The notes: generated by a model from the sequence alone, not told the origin. DNA of 64,000 nt from Kribbella aluminosa (GCF_017876295.1 NZ_JAGINT010000002.1:1922001-1986000), one strand, 5' to 3'. Positions 1 through 8,542 are shown, counted from the stretch's first letter. A program made the numbers and translations.

Positions 1-101
1 CGAAGCAGGAGGCCCTCGAGGCCGTGGGCGTGAAGGTCGGCAAGACGCCGACCGAGACCGCCAACCTGATGCGCGAGATCATGCAGGGCCTGAACAAGTA
101 A
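1..101 (+). CDS. sucD: Succinyl-CoA ligase alpha subunit, C-terminal end (partial)
   Basis: Only the last 32 codons are in the window (reading frame starts at base 3, stop TAA at 99-101). The visible tail, ending in ETANLMREIMQGLNK, is typical of the C terminus of the succinyl-CoA synthetase alpha subunit, which carries the phosphorylated histidine and CoA site (both upstream of the window) and makes succinyl-CoA and ADP/GDP interconvertible with succinate in the TCA cycle. The call is supported by synteny: sucD followed by perM-purN-purH is the mycobacterial order. A strong hairpin follows the stop. Confidence 0.8.
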   Translation, partial: KQEALEAVGVKVGKTPTETANLMREIMQGLNK

Positions 102-111
102 CGCTCGGAGC

Positions 112-140
112 GGGACCTGCCCCCGTTGGGGGTGGGTCCC
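112..140 (+). terminator. Rho-independent-type terminator hairpin after sucD
   Basis: GGGACC (112-117) pairs with GGTCCC (135-140) and CCCCC (120-124) with GGGGG (128-132) around a 3-nt loop. It starts 11 nt after the sucD stop. There is no long U run, as is usual in high-GC actinobacteria. It also lies just beyond the stop of the opposing gene (160), so it can serve both strands. Confidence 0.75.
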
Positions 141-159
141 CTCTCACATTGAACGCCGC

Positions 160-1494
160 CTATTGGTAGGCAGCCGAGCGGTCGACCGCGCGGGCGAGCG
201 TCTCGTTGAACGCGGCGTCGGTCAGGTCCAGGTCCTTCAGCACCGGGAACAGCAGGTACACCGCGCGGTCTCCCGACCCGGCGATCCCGATCCGGTAGTG
301 GTACTTCTTGCCGTTCCCGCTGTCGTACGTCGCGGTCCAGCTCTTGCCGGAGATCGTGCTGGTCTTGAGGGTTCCGGTGGACTGGACCTTCGCGTTCGAG
401 ACGTTCTTCTCGCAGGCGTCGACGTTCTTCCGGACCTTCGCCACGAAGTCCGTCGCGGCGGCCGCGGTGGCGAACTTGACGACCGTGTCGTCCATCCCGA
501 ACTCGGTCGGCACCTTCGCCTCCGGCGCGACGTACGTGATCGTGCCGGCCTTCGTCGGCTTGGCCTTCTTCAGGCCGAGCTTCTCGCAGCCGGTGCCGTC
601 GCCCGGCTGCGCGGGGGCGCTCACCCACGGCTTGTCCACCTGGGAGAGCAGCGGCAGGTCGACCGGGGCCATGAAGCCCGGGGTGTCGGTGTTCGGCAGC
701 AGGGCCGGCGTCGCGGCCGGGACGCCGGTGGGGCAGCCGCCGGTCTCGGCACAGATCTTCGTCGCCGCCGCGGTCGTGGTGGCCAGCACCACGTCCGGCT
801 TCGGCGGGGTCTGCGCCATCGTGTCGTGCTCGACGACCATCGTCGCCTGCCCGGCCAGCGTCACCGAGACGGTCCGGTACTTCGTCGACTTCGCGCCCGG
901 GACCTGCCCGAAGACCGCGATCACGCCGGTCTGTCCGACGCCGGAGGTCACGTAACCGGCCGTCAGCCGGGTCTGCGGCGTGGTGCACTGACTGAGCCAG
1001 TGCACGACCGTGTTGTAGGTCTTCGCGGCCGTGGCCTTGTCGTTGGACACGTCGATGTACTGCACCGCGGTGTCCTTGGTGGTCGAGTTCTGCAACGTCC
1101 GTACCCAGGTCCGGAGGCCGGACGGGTCGGCGAACCGCTGCAGCTGGCAGGCGAACGAGGTGTCCGGTGCCGAGTCGCCGCCCGCGGTCCCGGTGACCGC
1201 CCAGGCACCGGTCGCGCCGAGCGTCTTCGCGCCGGCCGCGTCCAGCAGCACCTTGTCGTCGGACAGCACGTTCGACTGGCTGGACTTGTTGTCGGTCGGG
1301 CTGCTGCCGGCCTTCGGCCCGGGCGCCTTGTCGCCGCCGAATGCGTTCAGCGCCGCGACTCCGCCGCCGCCGACCAGGACCACGACCGCCACGCCTGCCG
1401 CGATCGTCTGGTTCCGCTTGCGCGCCTGCTGGCGCCGCGCCTCCCGGGCAGCGGCGCGGGTGCCGCCGCGTTGTCCACGGTGGGAACCGGCCAA
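160..1494 (-). CDS. Membrane-anchored protein with large extracellular domain, unknown function
   Basis: A 444-residue protein. I chose a TTG start at 1492-1494 because AGGAGG sits 7 nt upstream; an ATG further upstream is in frame but lacks such a site. A basic N terminus (RRQQARKRNQ) precedes one hydrophobic segment (about residues 25-45, IAAGVAVVVLVGGGGVAAL), so the N terminus should be cytoplasmic and about 400 residues outside. The outer part has two similar-looking halves with paired cysteines (FACQLQ...LSQCTTP and GTGCEKLG...VDACEKN), reminiscent of the sensor-like extracellular domains of actinobacterial PknH-type proteins; that likeness is an impression, not an assignment. It lies between sucD and perM, where Mycobacterium has other membrane genes. 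Confidence 0.7.
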   Translation of the reverse strand: MAGSHRGQRGGTRAAAREARRQQARKRNQTIAAGVAVVVLVGGGGVAALNAFGGDKAPGPKAGSSPTDNKSSQSNVLSDDKVLLDAAGAKTLGATGAWAVTGTAGGDSAPDTSFACQLQRFADPSGLRTWVRTLQNSTTKDTAVQYIDVSNDKATAAKTYNTVVHWLSQCTTPQTRLTAGYVTSGVGQTGVIAVFGQVPGAKSTKYRTVSVTLAGQATMVVEHDTMAQTPPKPDVVLATTTAAATKICAETGGCPTGVPAATPALLPNTDTPGFMAPVDLPLLSQVDKPWVSAPAQPGDGTGCEKLGLKKAKPTKAGTITYVAPEAKVPTEFGMDDTVVKFATAAAATDFVAKVRKNVDACEKNVSNAKVQSTGTLKTSTISGKSWTATYDSGNGKKYHYRIGIAGSGDRAVYLLFPVLKDLDLTDAAFNETLARAVDRSAAYQ

Positions 1495-1668
1495 AGCTCG
1501 ACCTCCTGACTGATTCCACCTGACAGTACCCGGTGGACCCATGCCCTCCCATTCCGCTACCACCAGGCGAACAGCCCTGAACGGAGCGTGAGCAGGCGGG
1601 CTGAAGTCTTCCACATCCGGCGTGTCAGGACGAGTCAGGTCCGGGCCCGGGGAGACGATGGGAGTCAG

Positions 1669-2922
1669 ATGACCGACATGCTGAGCCGCCCGGGCGCGCG
1701 GGACGGCGACACGCCCACGTCGGAGATCACCGCCCAGACCAAGCCGCTGCCGGTGGCGGCCGTGATCTCCGCCGGAGCCTGCCTGCTCACCGGCCTGCTG
1801 ACGTGTGCCGCGGTCGCGGTGATCGGCTGGCTGGGTGCGACCTTCGGCGGTGCGTCCGGCGCGGTCCGGGCCGGGGCCGCCGCCTGGCTGGTCGCGCACA
1901 AGGCCGCCGTCACCATTGGCAGCAGCACGATCGGCAGCGGCCGGATCAGCGTCGCGCCGCTCGGTCTCACCCTGTTCTTCGCCTGGTGCCTGTACCGCGG
2001 CGGCAAGTCCGCGACCCGCACCAGCGGCGCCGACCGGACCCGGGACCTGATCGGTCTGGCGCTCGGGTTCGCGGCCGTCTACGGCCTCGGCGGGCTGGTC
2101 GTGGCGTTGCTCACGGCGCAGGGCTCGCTGAAGGTGTCGCCGCTGTCCGCGTTCCTCGGCACGTTCTCGCTGGCCCTGGTGGCCGGTCTCGCGGGCATCA
2201 TCGTCGAGTCCGGCGCCGGCCACGACCTCGCCGATGCCACCCCGGCCGGGCTGCGGGACGTCGTACCGGCCGCGATGGCAGCGGTGCTCACGATCGTCGC
2301 GCTCGCCTCGATGCTGTACGCCGTGCTGCTCGCGATCCACTTCTCCCGGATCACCGGGATGCTCGAGCTCCTGGACGCGGGCGTGATCGGCTCGATCGTG
2401 CTGTTCGCGATCTGCCTGATGCTGGTGCCGAACATGGTGCTGTACGTCGTCGCGTTCCTCGCCGGACCCGGTTTCCAGCTCGGGACCGGTACGACGATCG
2501 CGCCGACCGGCGTGAACGTGGGCAGCCTGCCGGCGTTTCCGCTGCTGGCCGCGGTACCGGCCGACGGCTCGACGCCGACGTACCTGCTGGCGCTGACCGC
2601 GCTGGTGCCGCTGCTCGCCGGGGTTGTCGCGGGCCTGGTCGTCGTACGGCGGGGGCTCGCGGAGCGGGACGCGGACGCGCTCGGCTGGGACGCGTTCGCG
2701 CTGCGCGGCGGGATGGCCGCGGTGCTCGCGGGCGTCGTGCTGTTCGCGCTGCTGGCGATGTCGGGCGGCTCGGCCGGACCGGGACGGATGTCCGTGGTCG
2801 GGGTCCCGGGCGCGCTGCCGGCGGCCGGCGTACTGGTCGCCGGGATGGCGATCGGGGCCGCGATCACGGCGGCGGTGCTGGCCGCCCGCCGACCGGCCGA
2901 CGCAGACCCGCCGACCGACTGA
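1669..2922 (+). CDS. perM: DUF6350 / PerM-like integral membrane protein
   Basis: A 417-residue protein dominated by hydrophobic segments (about eight or more, from PVAAVISAGACLLTGLLTC onward), with a short hydrophilic N terminus. Position directly upstream of purN-purH is that of mycobacterial perM, a cell-division-associated membrane protein, and of the DUF6350 family generally. I start at the ATG at 1669, preceded by GGGAG at 1660-1664; an earlier in-frame start at 1588 would add 27 residues without membrane character. The symbol rests on synteny and topology rather than on a diagnostic motif. Confidence 0.75.
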   Translation: MTDMLSRPGARDGDTPTSEITAQTKPLPVAAVISAGACLLTGLLTCAAVAVIGWLGATFGGASGAVRAGAAAWLVAHKAAVTIGSSTIGSGRISVAPLGLTLFFAWCLYRGGKSATRTSGADRTRDLIGLALGFAAVYGLGGLVVALLTAQGSLKVSPLSAFLGTFSLALVAGLAGIIVESGAGHDLADATPAGLRDVVPAAMAAVLTIVALASMLYAVLLAIHFSRITGMLELLDAGVIGSIVLFAICLMLVPNMVLYVVAFLAGPGFQLGTGTTIAPTGVNVGSLPAFPLLAAVPADGSTPTYLLALTALVPLLAGVVAGLVVVRRGLAERDADALGWDAFALRGGMAAVLAGVVLFALLAMSGGSAGPGRMSVVGVPGALPAAGVLVAGMAIGAAITAAVLAARRPADADPPTD

Positions 2923-2966
2923 GCCCTGGCCGCCGACCGGCTGACGGCTGCGCGGAGGCCGGGCGA

Positions 2967-2972
2967 TAGGCT
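2967..2972 (+). promoter_or_regulatory. -10 element of leaderless purN promoter
   Basis: TAGGCT lies 7 nt before the GTG start of purN at 2980, so transcription would begin at or next to the start codon. There is no Shine-Dalgarno sequence at this distance. The -35 region is not convincing. One of many such sites in this window. Confidence 0.5.
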
Positions 2973-2979
2973 TTCGGCC

Positions 2980-3609
2980 GTGACTTCTGCTGCTTCCGGC
3001 TCCGGTTCTGCGCGCCTCGTCGTGCTCGTCTCGGGGTCCGGGTCGAACCTGCAGGCCTTGCTGGACGCCTGCGCCGACCCGGCGTACGGCGCCCAGGTGG
3101 TCGCCGTCGGCGCCGACCGGGACGGCATCGCCGGGCTGGACCGGGCCGCGGCCGCCGGGGTGCCGACGTTCGTGCACAAGGTCAAGGAGTACGGCGAGCG
3201 GGCCGGCTGGGACCGGGCGCTGACCGCGTCGGTGTCGGAGTACAAGCCCGATCTCGTGGTGTCGGCCGGGTTCCTTAAGCTGGTCGGGGACGACTTCCTC
3301 GCCGCGTTCGGCGACCGGTACATCAACACCCACAACGCGCTGCTGCCGGCCTTTCCCGGGATCCACGGACCCCGGGACGCGCTGGAGTACGGCGTGAAGG
3401 TCGCCGGGGCGACGCTGTTCTTCGTGGACGGCGGCGTCGACACCGGGCCGATCATCGCGCAGGTCGTCGTACCGGTCGAGGACGACGACACCGAAGAAAC
3501 CCTGACCGAGCGGATCAAGGAGGTCGAACGCCGCCAGCTGGTGGAGTGGGTCGGCCGGCTGGTCCGCGACGGCTGGACCATCACCGGACGAAAGGTTCGA
3601 CTGAAGTGA
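2980..3609 (+). CDS. purN: Phosphoribosylglycinamide formyltransferase
   Basis: Transfers a formyl group from 10-formyl-THF to GAR, the third step of purine synthesis. The 209-residue length is normal. Seen: N-terminal phosphate-binding VLVSGSGSNLQALL (about residues 11-24), the active-site stretch NTHNALLPAFPG with the catalytic Asn and His, and VDTGPII with the catalytic Asp. The usual HPSLLP is HNALLP here, keeping the His but replacing the following Pro. The GTG start at 2980 is preceded by a -10-like box. The stop (TGA 3607-3609) overlaps the purH start as GTGA, so the two are translationally coupled. Confidence 0.96.
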   Translation: MTSAASGSGSARLVVLVSGSGSNLQALLDACADPAYGAQVVAVGADRDGIAGLDRAAAAGVPTFVHKVKEYGERAGWDRALTASVSEYKPDLVVSAGFLKLVGDDFLAAFGDRYINTHNALLPAFPGIHGPRDALEYGVKVAGATLFFVDGGVDTGPIIAQVVVPVEDDDTEETLTERIKEVERRQLVEWVGRLVRDGWTITGRKVRLK

Positions 3610-5165
3610 GCACCGACCGCAGGCCGATCCGCCGCGCGCTGATCAGCGTCTACGACAAGACCGGTCTGGAGGAGCTCGCTTCGGCGCTGCACGCCGCCGG
3701 TGTCCAACTGGTGTCGACCGGTTCCACCGCGGCCCGGATCGCCGCCGCCGGCGTACCGGTGACCAAGGTCGAGGAGCTGACCGGGTTCCCGGAGTGCCTG
3801 GACGGGCGGGTCAAGACCCTGCACCCGATGGTGCACGCGGGCCTGCTCGCGGACGTCCGCAGGCCGGAGCACGTCGAGCAGCTGAAGGAGATGCGGGTCG
3901 AGCCGTTCGACCTGCTGATCAGCAACCTGTACCCGTTCACCGAGACGGTCGCGTCCGGCGCGTCGGTCGACGAGTGCATCGAGCAGATCGACATCGGCGG
4001 GCCGTCGATGGTGCGCGGCGCCGCCAAGAACCACGCGAACGTCGCGGTGGTGACGTCCGCTGCGCAGTACGACGCGCTCTACACCGCCATCGAAGAGGGC
4101 GGCTTCTCGCTCGCGGAGCGGCAGCAGCTCGCGGCGGCGGCGTTCGTGCACACGGCGGAGTACGACATCGCGGTCGCGTCCTGGATGGGCAACGTGCTCA
4201 CGGACTCCAGCGAGGGCTCCGGCTTCCCGGCCTGGGTCGGCGCGTCCTGGGACAAGTCCGCGGTGCTCCGGTACGGCGAGAACCCGCACCAGCCGGCCGC
4301 CCTGTACCTGAACGGGCGCGGCGGACTGGCGGCGGCGGAGCAGCTGCACGGCAAGGAGATGTCGTACAACAACTACGTCGACGCCGACGCGGCCCGGCGG
4401 ACGGCGTACGACTTCAGCGACCCCGCGGTGGCGATCATCAAGCACGCGAACCCGTGCGGGATCGCGGTCGGCAAGGACATCGCCGAGGCGCACCGCCGGG
4501 CGCACGAGTGCGACCCGGTGTCGGCGTACGGCGGGGTGATCGCGACGAACCGGCCGGTCACCGTGGAGCTGGCGAAGCAGGTCGCGGAGATCTTCACCGA
4601 GGTGCTGGTGGCGCCCGGGTTCGAGGACGGCGCCGCGGAGATCCTGCAGGCGAAGAAGAACATCCGGCTGCTGGTGGCGCCGGAGGTGTCCGCCGACGAG
4701 ACGGTCGAGCTGCGCGCGATCAGCGGCGGCCTGCTGCTCCAGCACCGCGACCGCTTCCAGGCTCCCGGCGACGACCCGTCGACGTGGACCCTGGCCGCCG
4801 GTTCGGCTGCCTCCGACGAGGTCCTGGCCGATCTGGCGTTCGCCTGGAAGGCGTGCCGCGCGGTCAAGTCCAACGCGATCCTGCTCGCCGCCGACGGCGC
4901 CTCGGTCGGTGTCGGCATGGGCCAGGTCAACCGCGTCGACTCCTGCCGCCTGGCCGTCTCCCGCGCCGGCGACCGCGCCACCGGCTCGGTCGCCGCGTCC
5001 GACGCGTTCTTCCCGTTCCCCGACGGCCTCGAGGTCCTGATCGAGGGCGGCGTCAAGGCAGTCGTTCAGCCCGGCGGATCGATCCGCGACGAGGCCGCCA
5101 TCGAAGCCGCCACCAAGGCCGGCATCACGATGTACTTCACCGGAACCCGGCACTTCTTCCACTGA
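3606..5165 (+). CDS. purH: Bifunctional AICAR transformylase / IMP cyclohydrolase
   Basis: Catalyses the last two steps of IMP synthesis. The 519-residue length is normal. The N-terminal MGS-like cyclohydrolase domain shows VSTGSTAARIAAAG and LDGRVKTLHPMVHAGLL. The C-terminal transformylase domain shows the catalytic Lys-His in IIKHANPCGIAVG and the GVGMGQVNRVDS segment. The GTG start overlaps the purN stop by 3 nt (GTGA), and translation of an upstream in-frame extension is unlikely. It consumes 10-formyl-THF, which folD at 7.2 kb helps supply. Confidence 0.97.
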   Translation: MSTDRRPIRRALISVYDKTGLEELASALHAAGVQLVSTGSTAARIAAAGVPVTKVEELTGFPECLDGRVKTLHPMVHAGLLADVRRPEHVEQLKEMRVEPFDLLISNLYPFTETVASGASVDECIEQIDIGGPSMVRGAAKNHANVAVVTSAAQYDALYTAIEEGGFSLAERQQLAAAAFVHTAEYDIAVASWMGNVLTDSSEGSGFPAWVGASWDKSAVLRYGENPHQPAALYLNGRGGLAAAEQLHGKEMSYNNYVDADAARRTAYDFSDPAVAIIKHANPCGIAVGKDIAEAHRRAHECDPVSAYGGVIATNRPVTVELAKQVAEIFTEVLVAPGFEDGAAEILQAKKNIRLLVAPEVSADETVELRAISGGLLLQHRDRFQAPGDDPSTWTLAAGSAASDEVLADLAFAWKACRAVKSNAILLAADGASVGVGMGQVNRVDSCRLAVSRAGDRATGSVAASDAFFPFPDGLEVLIEGGVKAVVQPGGSIRDEAAIEAATKAGITMYFTGTRHFFH

Positions 5166-5171
5166 TCGGCG

Positions 5172-6401
5172 ATGACAGAGCGGATGGGCAGCCCCCGCCT
5201 GCGGGAACTCGACCCGGCTCGGACGGACGAGTTCTGGGCCGAGGTCGCGGAACGTGGTACGCCGCTGGTCGAACCGGCCGGTGACGACGACGTCTGGCTC
5301 ACCTTCCTCTATCGGGCCGGAGAGCCGGTGTCGGACGTCTCGGTGTCGGATGTCTCGGTGTTCGGCGGACCGGCGGGCTGGGATCCGCCGGGCAACGTGA
5401 TGCATCACCTGGCGGGTACCGACGTCTGGTACCTGACCTTCCGGGTCCGCGCGGATCTTCGCTGCACGTACCGGCTGGCCGTCGACGACGTCGGCAGTAC
5501 GGCGGCAGCGGCCGAGGACTGGTCCGAGCGGACGGCGCACTGGTTCGCCGATCCGCTCAACCCGGCGACGTTCGTCTATCCCGAGGACGAAGCGACGGAC
5601 AGCCACGAGACCGTCGTCTCATTGGCCTCGTTGCCGAGCGCGCCCTCGCAGCCGTGGATCACTCCGCGGGCCGGTGCAGCAGGTGGCGAGCTTGCGCAGT
5701 ACTCGCATCGCAGTGAACTCCTCGGCAACGAGCGGCGGATCTGGGTCTACACGCCGCAGGGCTATACGCCAGATGTCGAGCCGTTGCCGCTGCTCGTGCT
5801 CTTCGACGGCGACACCGTGCGCGGCCCGATGCCGATGCCGGCGATCCTCGACAACCTGATCGGCGACGGCCAGATCCCGCCGATGATCGCCGTACTCGTC
5901 GACAGCCTGACCCAGGAGGTCCGCAACCGCGAACTTCCTTGTGGTGCGCCGTTCTTGGAGTACCTCACGGACGAGTTGCTGCCCTGGGTCCGCGAGCGCT
6001 ACCGGATCACGACCGATCCTGCGCGCACGATCGTTGCCGGCCAGAGCCACGGCGGGCAGGCTGCCGCCTTCGCAGCGCTGCGACGACCGAATGTGTTCGG
6101 CAACGTCATCTCGCAGTCAGGCTCGTTCTGGTGGCGCCCCGACGGCGAGGACGAGCACGAATGGCTGACCCGGCAGTACGCGGAGTCCGCGCGGCAGCCG
6201 GTGCGCTTCTACCTCGAGGCCGGTCTGCAGGAGCGCGGCCAAACCCCCGACGCCGGCCCGTCGATCCTGGTCGCGAACCGGCACCTGCGGACGATCCTGC
6301 TCAGCAAGGGCTACGAGGTGCAGTACTCCGAGTTCAACGGCGGCCATGACTACGCCTGCTGGCGGGGATCGATTGCCGCCGCCCTGATCGCACTTACCTG
6401 A
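5172..6401 (+). CDS. Enterochelin (ferric-siderophore) esterase family protein
   Basis: A 409-residue cytoplasmic protein like Fes, which hydrolyses catecholate siderophores to release iron. The N-terminal half carries the Fes-type sandwich domain (WDPPGNVMHHLAGTDVWYLTF). The C-terminal esterase domain has the nucleophile elbow GQSHGG (Ser near residue 292) followed by SQSGSFWW, and the catalytic His in FNGGHDYACW. It begins 6 nt after purH, so it may be read through from purH. A 15-nt duplication encodes VSDVSVSDVSV near 5330. No siderophore synthesis genes are nearby, so use of an external siderophore is a guess. Confidence 0.85.
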   Translation: MTERMGSPRLRELDPARTDEFWAEVAERGTPLVEPAGDDDVWLTFLYRAGEPVSDVSVSDVSVFGGPAGWDPPGNVMHHLAGTDVWYLTFRVRADLRCTYRLAVDDVGSTAAAAEDWSERTAHWFADPLNPATFVYPEDEATDSHETVVSLASLPSAPSQPWITPRAGAAGGELAQYSHRSELLGNERRIWVYTPQGYTPDVEPLPLLVLFDGDTVRGPMPMPAILDNLIGDGQIPPMIAVLVDSLTQEVRNRELPCGAPFLEYLTDELLPWVRERYRITTDPARTIVAGQSHGGQAAAFAALRRPNVFGNVISQSGSFWWRPDGEDEHEWLTRQYAESARQPVRFYLEAGLQERGQTPDAGPSILVANRHLRTILLSKGYEVQYSEFNGGHDYACWRGSIAAALIALT

Positions 6402-6861
6402 GGCTGCGACGATAGGAAACCTGGCGGCCTTCGTCACGGCTCTGCGGGGTAAGCGTCCAGCCGGTTCTGGCGTAGAAGTTCTGGCCCTGCGGGTAGTTCG
6501 CGAGCGTCCAGAGGATTGCTTCGTCGTACTGCGTCGCCAGCTCGTCGAGCGCCTTCTGCATGAGGGCGGTGCCGACCCCCTGCCGCCAGTACGGCCGATC
6601 GACAGCAATCGTGTCGAGCTCCCCGAGCCCCGGCCCGACCGGGTCCCGACTCGGCCCGATCCCGACGAACCCGGCAATCACCCCACCCGCCTCAGCCACC
6701 CACCAGTTGCCCCCAGCAACAGTTTGCGTCCACCGGGCGATCCGTCCCTCGTCCAGCACCGCAACCGGCATCAGTTCTCCGAACCCGTCGTTCCACGAGT
6801 CTACGTAAACCCGCGCAACCTCCGCCCCATCCGCACCGACACCCAGCCGAATCCGCACCAT
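6394..6861 (-). CDS. GNAT family N-acetyltransferase
   Basis: A 155-residue single GNAT domain transferring an acetyl group from acetyl-CoA to an unknown amine. The CoA-binding motif is YWRQGVGTALMQKALDEL (about residues 92-109), followed by the family's ILWTLANYPQGQNFYARTGW segment. The ATG at 6861 has AATACT 6 nt upstream on the same strand, consistent with a leaderless mRNA. Its end overlaps the esterase gene by 8 nt in convergent orientation. Confidence 0.85.
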   Translation of the reverse strand: MVRIRLGVGADGAEVARVYVDSWNDGFGELMPVAVLDEGRIARWTQTVAGGNWWVAEAGGVIAGFVGIGPSRDPVGPGLGELDTIAVDRPYWRQGVGTALMQKALDELATQYDEAILWTLANYPQGQNFYARTGWTLTPQSRDEGRQVSYRRSLR

Positions 6862-6903
6862 CCCCCGAGTATTCCCGGCCCGGGGCTGGAGTGCAGGCGG
6901 TTA

Positions 6904-7179
6904 TCAGTTGGGGACGATCAGGCCGAGGATGGCGATGGCGGCTGCGGTGAGGAAAAGGAAGGTGGTGTCGAACATGCGGCTGCGGACGCGGAGGAGGCCG
7001 GCGGCGGTGTCGGTGAGGGTGGCTCGGAGGAGGCCGGCCAGGCCTACGGCGCCGGCGAAGATCAGGACGCCGTTGCGCCAGTTGTAGAACCAGAGCACGA
7101 CCAGCCCGGTCAGTCCGACCAGGAGTGACAATGCCAGCGGCCACTGGCTCCGGCGGTGGGTCTCGCCTGCCATCAGCAC
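6904..7179 (-). CDS. DUF3017 domain membrane protein
   Basis: A 91-residue protein with three hydrophobic segments (LALSLLVGLTGLVVLWF, VLIFAGAVGLAGLL, TFLFLTAAAIAILGLIV). DUF3017 proteins are regularly found just downstream of folD in actinobacteria, as here (25 nt after its stop), so the pair is probably one operon. Function is unknown. An ATG two codons inside (MAGETHRR) is an alternative start. Confidence 0.8.
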   Translation of the reverse strand: MLMAGETHRRSQWPLALSLLVGLTGLVVLWFYNWRNGVLIFAGAVGLAGLLRATLTDTAAGLLRVRSRMFDTTFLFLTAAAIAILGLIVPN

Positions 7180-7204
7180 GTCACACCTGGGGCCGCCGTA
7201 CGGT

Positions 7205-8062
7205 TCACCGGGGGAGGCCCGCTTCGGCGGCCTCGACCACGTTGGTGAGGAGCATCGCGCGGGTCATCGGGCCGATCCCGCCGGGCATCGGGGCGATCCA
7301 GGCCGCCTGCTCGCGGGCCGCCGGGTCGATGTCGCCGACGATCTTTCCCTCGGCGTTCCGGCTGGTGCCGACGTCGAGGAGCACCGCGCCCGGCTTCACC
7401 ATGTCCGCCGTGATCAGCCCGGCCGAACCGGCCGCCGCGATCACGATGTCGCCGGTACGCACCACGGCGCCCAGGTCCTTCGTACCGGTGTGGCACTGGG
7501 TGACAGTCGCGTTCTCGCTCCGCCGGGTGAACAGCAGCCCCATCGGGCGCCCCGCCGTCACACCCCGCCCGACGACGACCACGTGCGCGCCTGCGATCGG
7601 TACGTCGTACCGCCGGAGGATCTCCACGCAGCCCTTCGGAGTACACGGCAGCGGGCCGTCCTGCCCGAGCACCAGCTTGCCGAGGCTCATCGGGTGCAGG
7701 CCGTCAGCGTCCTTGGCCGGATCGATCAGCCCGAGGATCGTGTTGGTGTCGACGTGCTTCGGGAGCGGGAGCTGGACGATGAACCCGGTGCAGTCCGGGT
7801 TCTCGTTGAGCTCCCGCACCTTGGCCGCGATCTCGTCCTGGGTCGCGGTGTCCGGCAGCTCGACCTGGATCGAGGAGATCCCGACCGCCGCGCAGTCCCG
7901 GTGCTTGCCGGCCACGTACGCCCGGCTGCCCGGGTCGTCCCCGACCAGAATCGTCCCGAGCCCGGGCACCACACCCTGCTCGGCCAACTTCGCGACCCGG
8001 ACCTTCAACTCGTCCTTGATCGCCGCCGCCGTCGCCTTACCGTCCAGAATCTGCGCCGTCAC
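7205..8062 (-). CDS. folD: Methylene-THF dehydrogenase / methenyl-THF cyclohydrolase
   Basis: Interconverts 5,10-methylene-THF and 10-formyl-THF with NADP, supplying PurN and PurH. The 285-residue length is normal. Seen: YVAGKHRDC with the catalytic Lys, KDADGLHPMSLG, the nucleotide-binding VVVGRGVTAGRPMG, and the C-terminal PGGIGPMTRAMLL. I start at the GTG at 8060-8062 (VTAQILDGK), because the family begins at this point and a GGGAG lies about 9 nt upstream; the longer open frame adds 19 residues of non-family sequence. A large inverted repeat (8112-8179) lies 50 nt upstream. Confidence 0.96.
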   Translation of the reverse strand: MTAQILDGKATAAAIKDELKVRVAKLAEQGVVPGLGTILVGDDPGSRAYVAGKHRDCAAVGISSIQVELPDTATQDEIAAKVRELNENPDCTGFIVQLPLPKHVDTNTILGLIDPAKDADGLHPMSLGKLVLGQDGPLPCTPKGCVEILRRYDVPIAGAHVVVVGRGVTAGRPMGLLFTRRSENATVTQCHTGTKDLGAVVRTGDIVIAAAGSAGLITADMVKPGAVLLDVGTSRNAEGKIVGDIDPAAREQAAWIAPMPGGIGPMTRAMLLTNVVEAAEAGLPR

Positions 8063-8111
8063 CCGAAGAGTCTCCCACGCCCCGCTCCGGCCCCTGCCCG
8101 CGGACCGCCAG

Positions 8112-8179
8112 GCCATCACAATCGGCCCCGCGGCGCCCGGCTGAGCGGGGAGAGCCGGTGCCGCGGCGATTGTGATGGC
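8112..8179. repeat. Inverted repeat upstream of folD
   Basis: GCCATCACAATCG (8112-8124) and CGATTGTGATGGC (8167-8179) are perfect inverted copies. The inner flanks CCGCGGC and GCCGCGG also pair, offset by 3 nt. The 42-nt core contains further self-complementary GC-rich sequence. It sits 50-117 nt upstream of folD on the transcribed strand, so it could be a 5' leader structure, an operator, or a terminator for readthrough from GT39. Confidence 0.55.
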
Positions 8180-8400
8180 GTGGACGCCCGGTCCTCAGCA
8201 TTGGCGGCGCGGTGGTAGTTGGTCGGTGTGAGAGGGGCGGCGGGTGCGGAGGGTTGTCGTGGGGCGGACGTCTGGTCCTGAGCAACGGTGGCGCGGTGGT
8301 AGTTGGTCGGTGTGAGGGGCGGCGGGTGCGGGTTGTGGTGGGGCGGACGTCCGGCACTCAGTAATGGTGGTGCGGTGGCGGGTTCGCAGGCGTGAGAGGT
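8180..8400. repeat. Degenerate 80-84 bp direct repeat, about 2.7 copies
   Basis: Copies begin near 8180, 8264 and 8343 with (t/c)GGACG(c/t)CYGG. The first two share GGCGCGGTGGTAGTTGGTCGG. The third is decayed. Non-coding on both strands as far as I can see. Confidence 0.6.
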
Positions 8401-8508
8401 CCCGGTGCCGGGCGGCTGCGGAGGGTTGCTGAGTGGTGGGGGTCCGGGCAGCGTGCCGGGGTGAGGCTGTGGCGCCGGGGGCGGCGCTCGGTGGGGTTGG
8501 CGTGCGGG

Positions 8509-8538
8509 CCGGCCGGGCGGTTGGGGTCGCCCGGCCGG
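8509..8538 (-). terminator. Terminator hairpin after the GT39 gene
   Basis: CCGGCCGGGCG (8509-8519) and CGCCCGGCCGG (8528-8538) form a perfect 11-bp stem with an 8-nt loop, 4 nt beyond the GT39 stop codon. Confidence 0.75.
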
Positions 8539-8542
8539 GGGT

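Larger units (their letters stand above)
8063..8542. other. Gene-free region upstream of folD: inverted repeat, degenerate repeats, terminator
   Basis: 480 nt between the folD start and the GT39 stop. It holds, in order: a 13-bp perfect inverted repeat (8112-8124 / 8167-8179), about 2.7 copies of a degenerate 80-84 bp direct repeat (from 8180 to about 8400), a G-rich stretch, and a GC-rich terminator hairpin (8509-8538) for the GT39 gene. No convincing small gene; the open frames here do not look coding. Confidence 0.7.

Noticed and set aside
160..3366. A 1068-residue minus-strand open frame covering perM and part of purN
   Set aside because: Only its last 444 codons form a credible protein; the rest is Arg/Gly/Asp-rich antisense of real genes and has no start signal.
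2079..5606. 1175-residue minus-strand frame opposite purN, purH and the esterase gene
   Set aside because: Composition is typical of the antisense of high-GC genes; the opposite strand has well-conserved enzymes.
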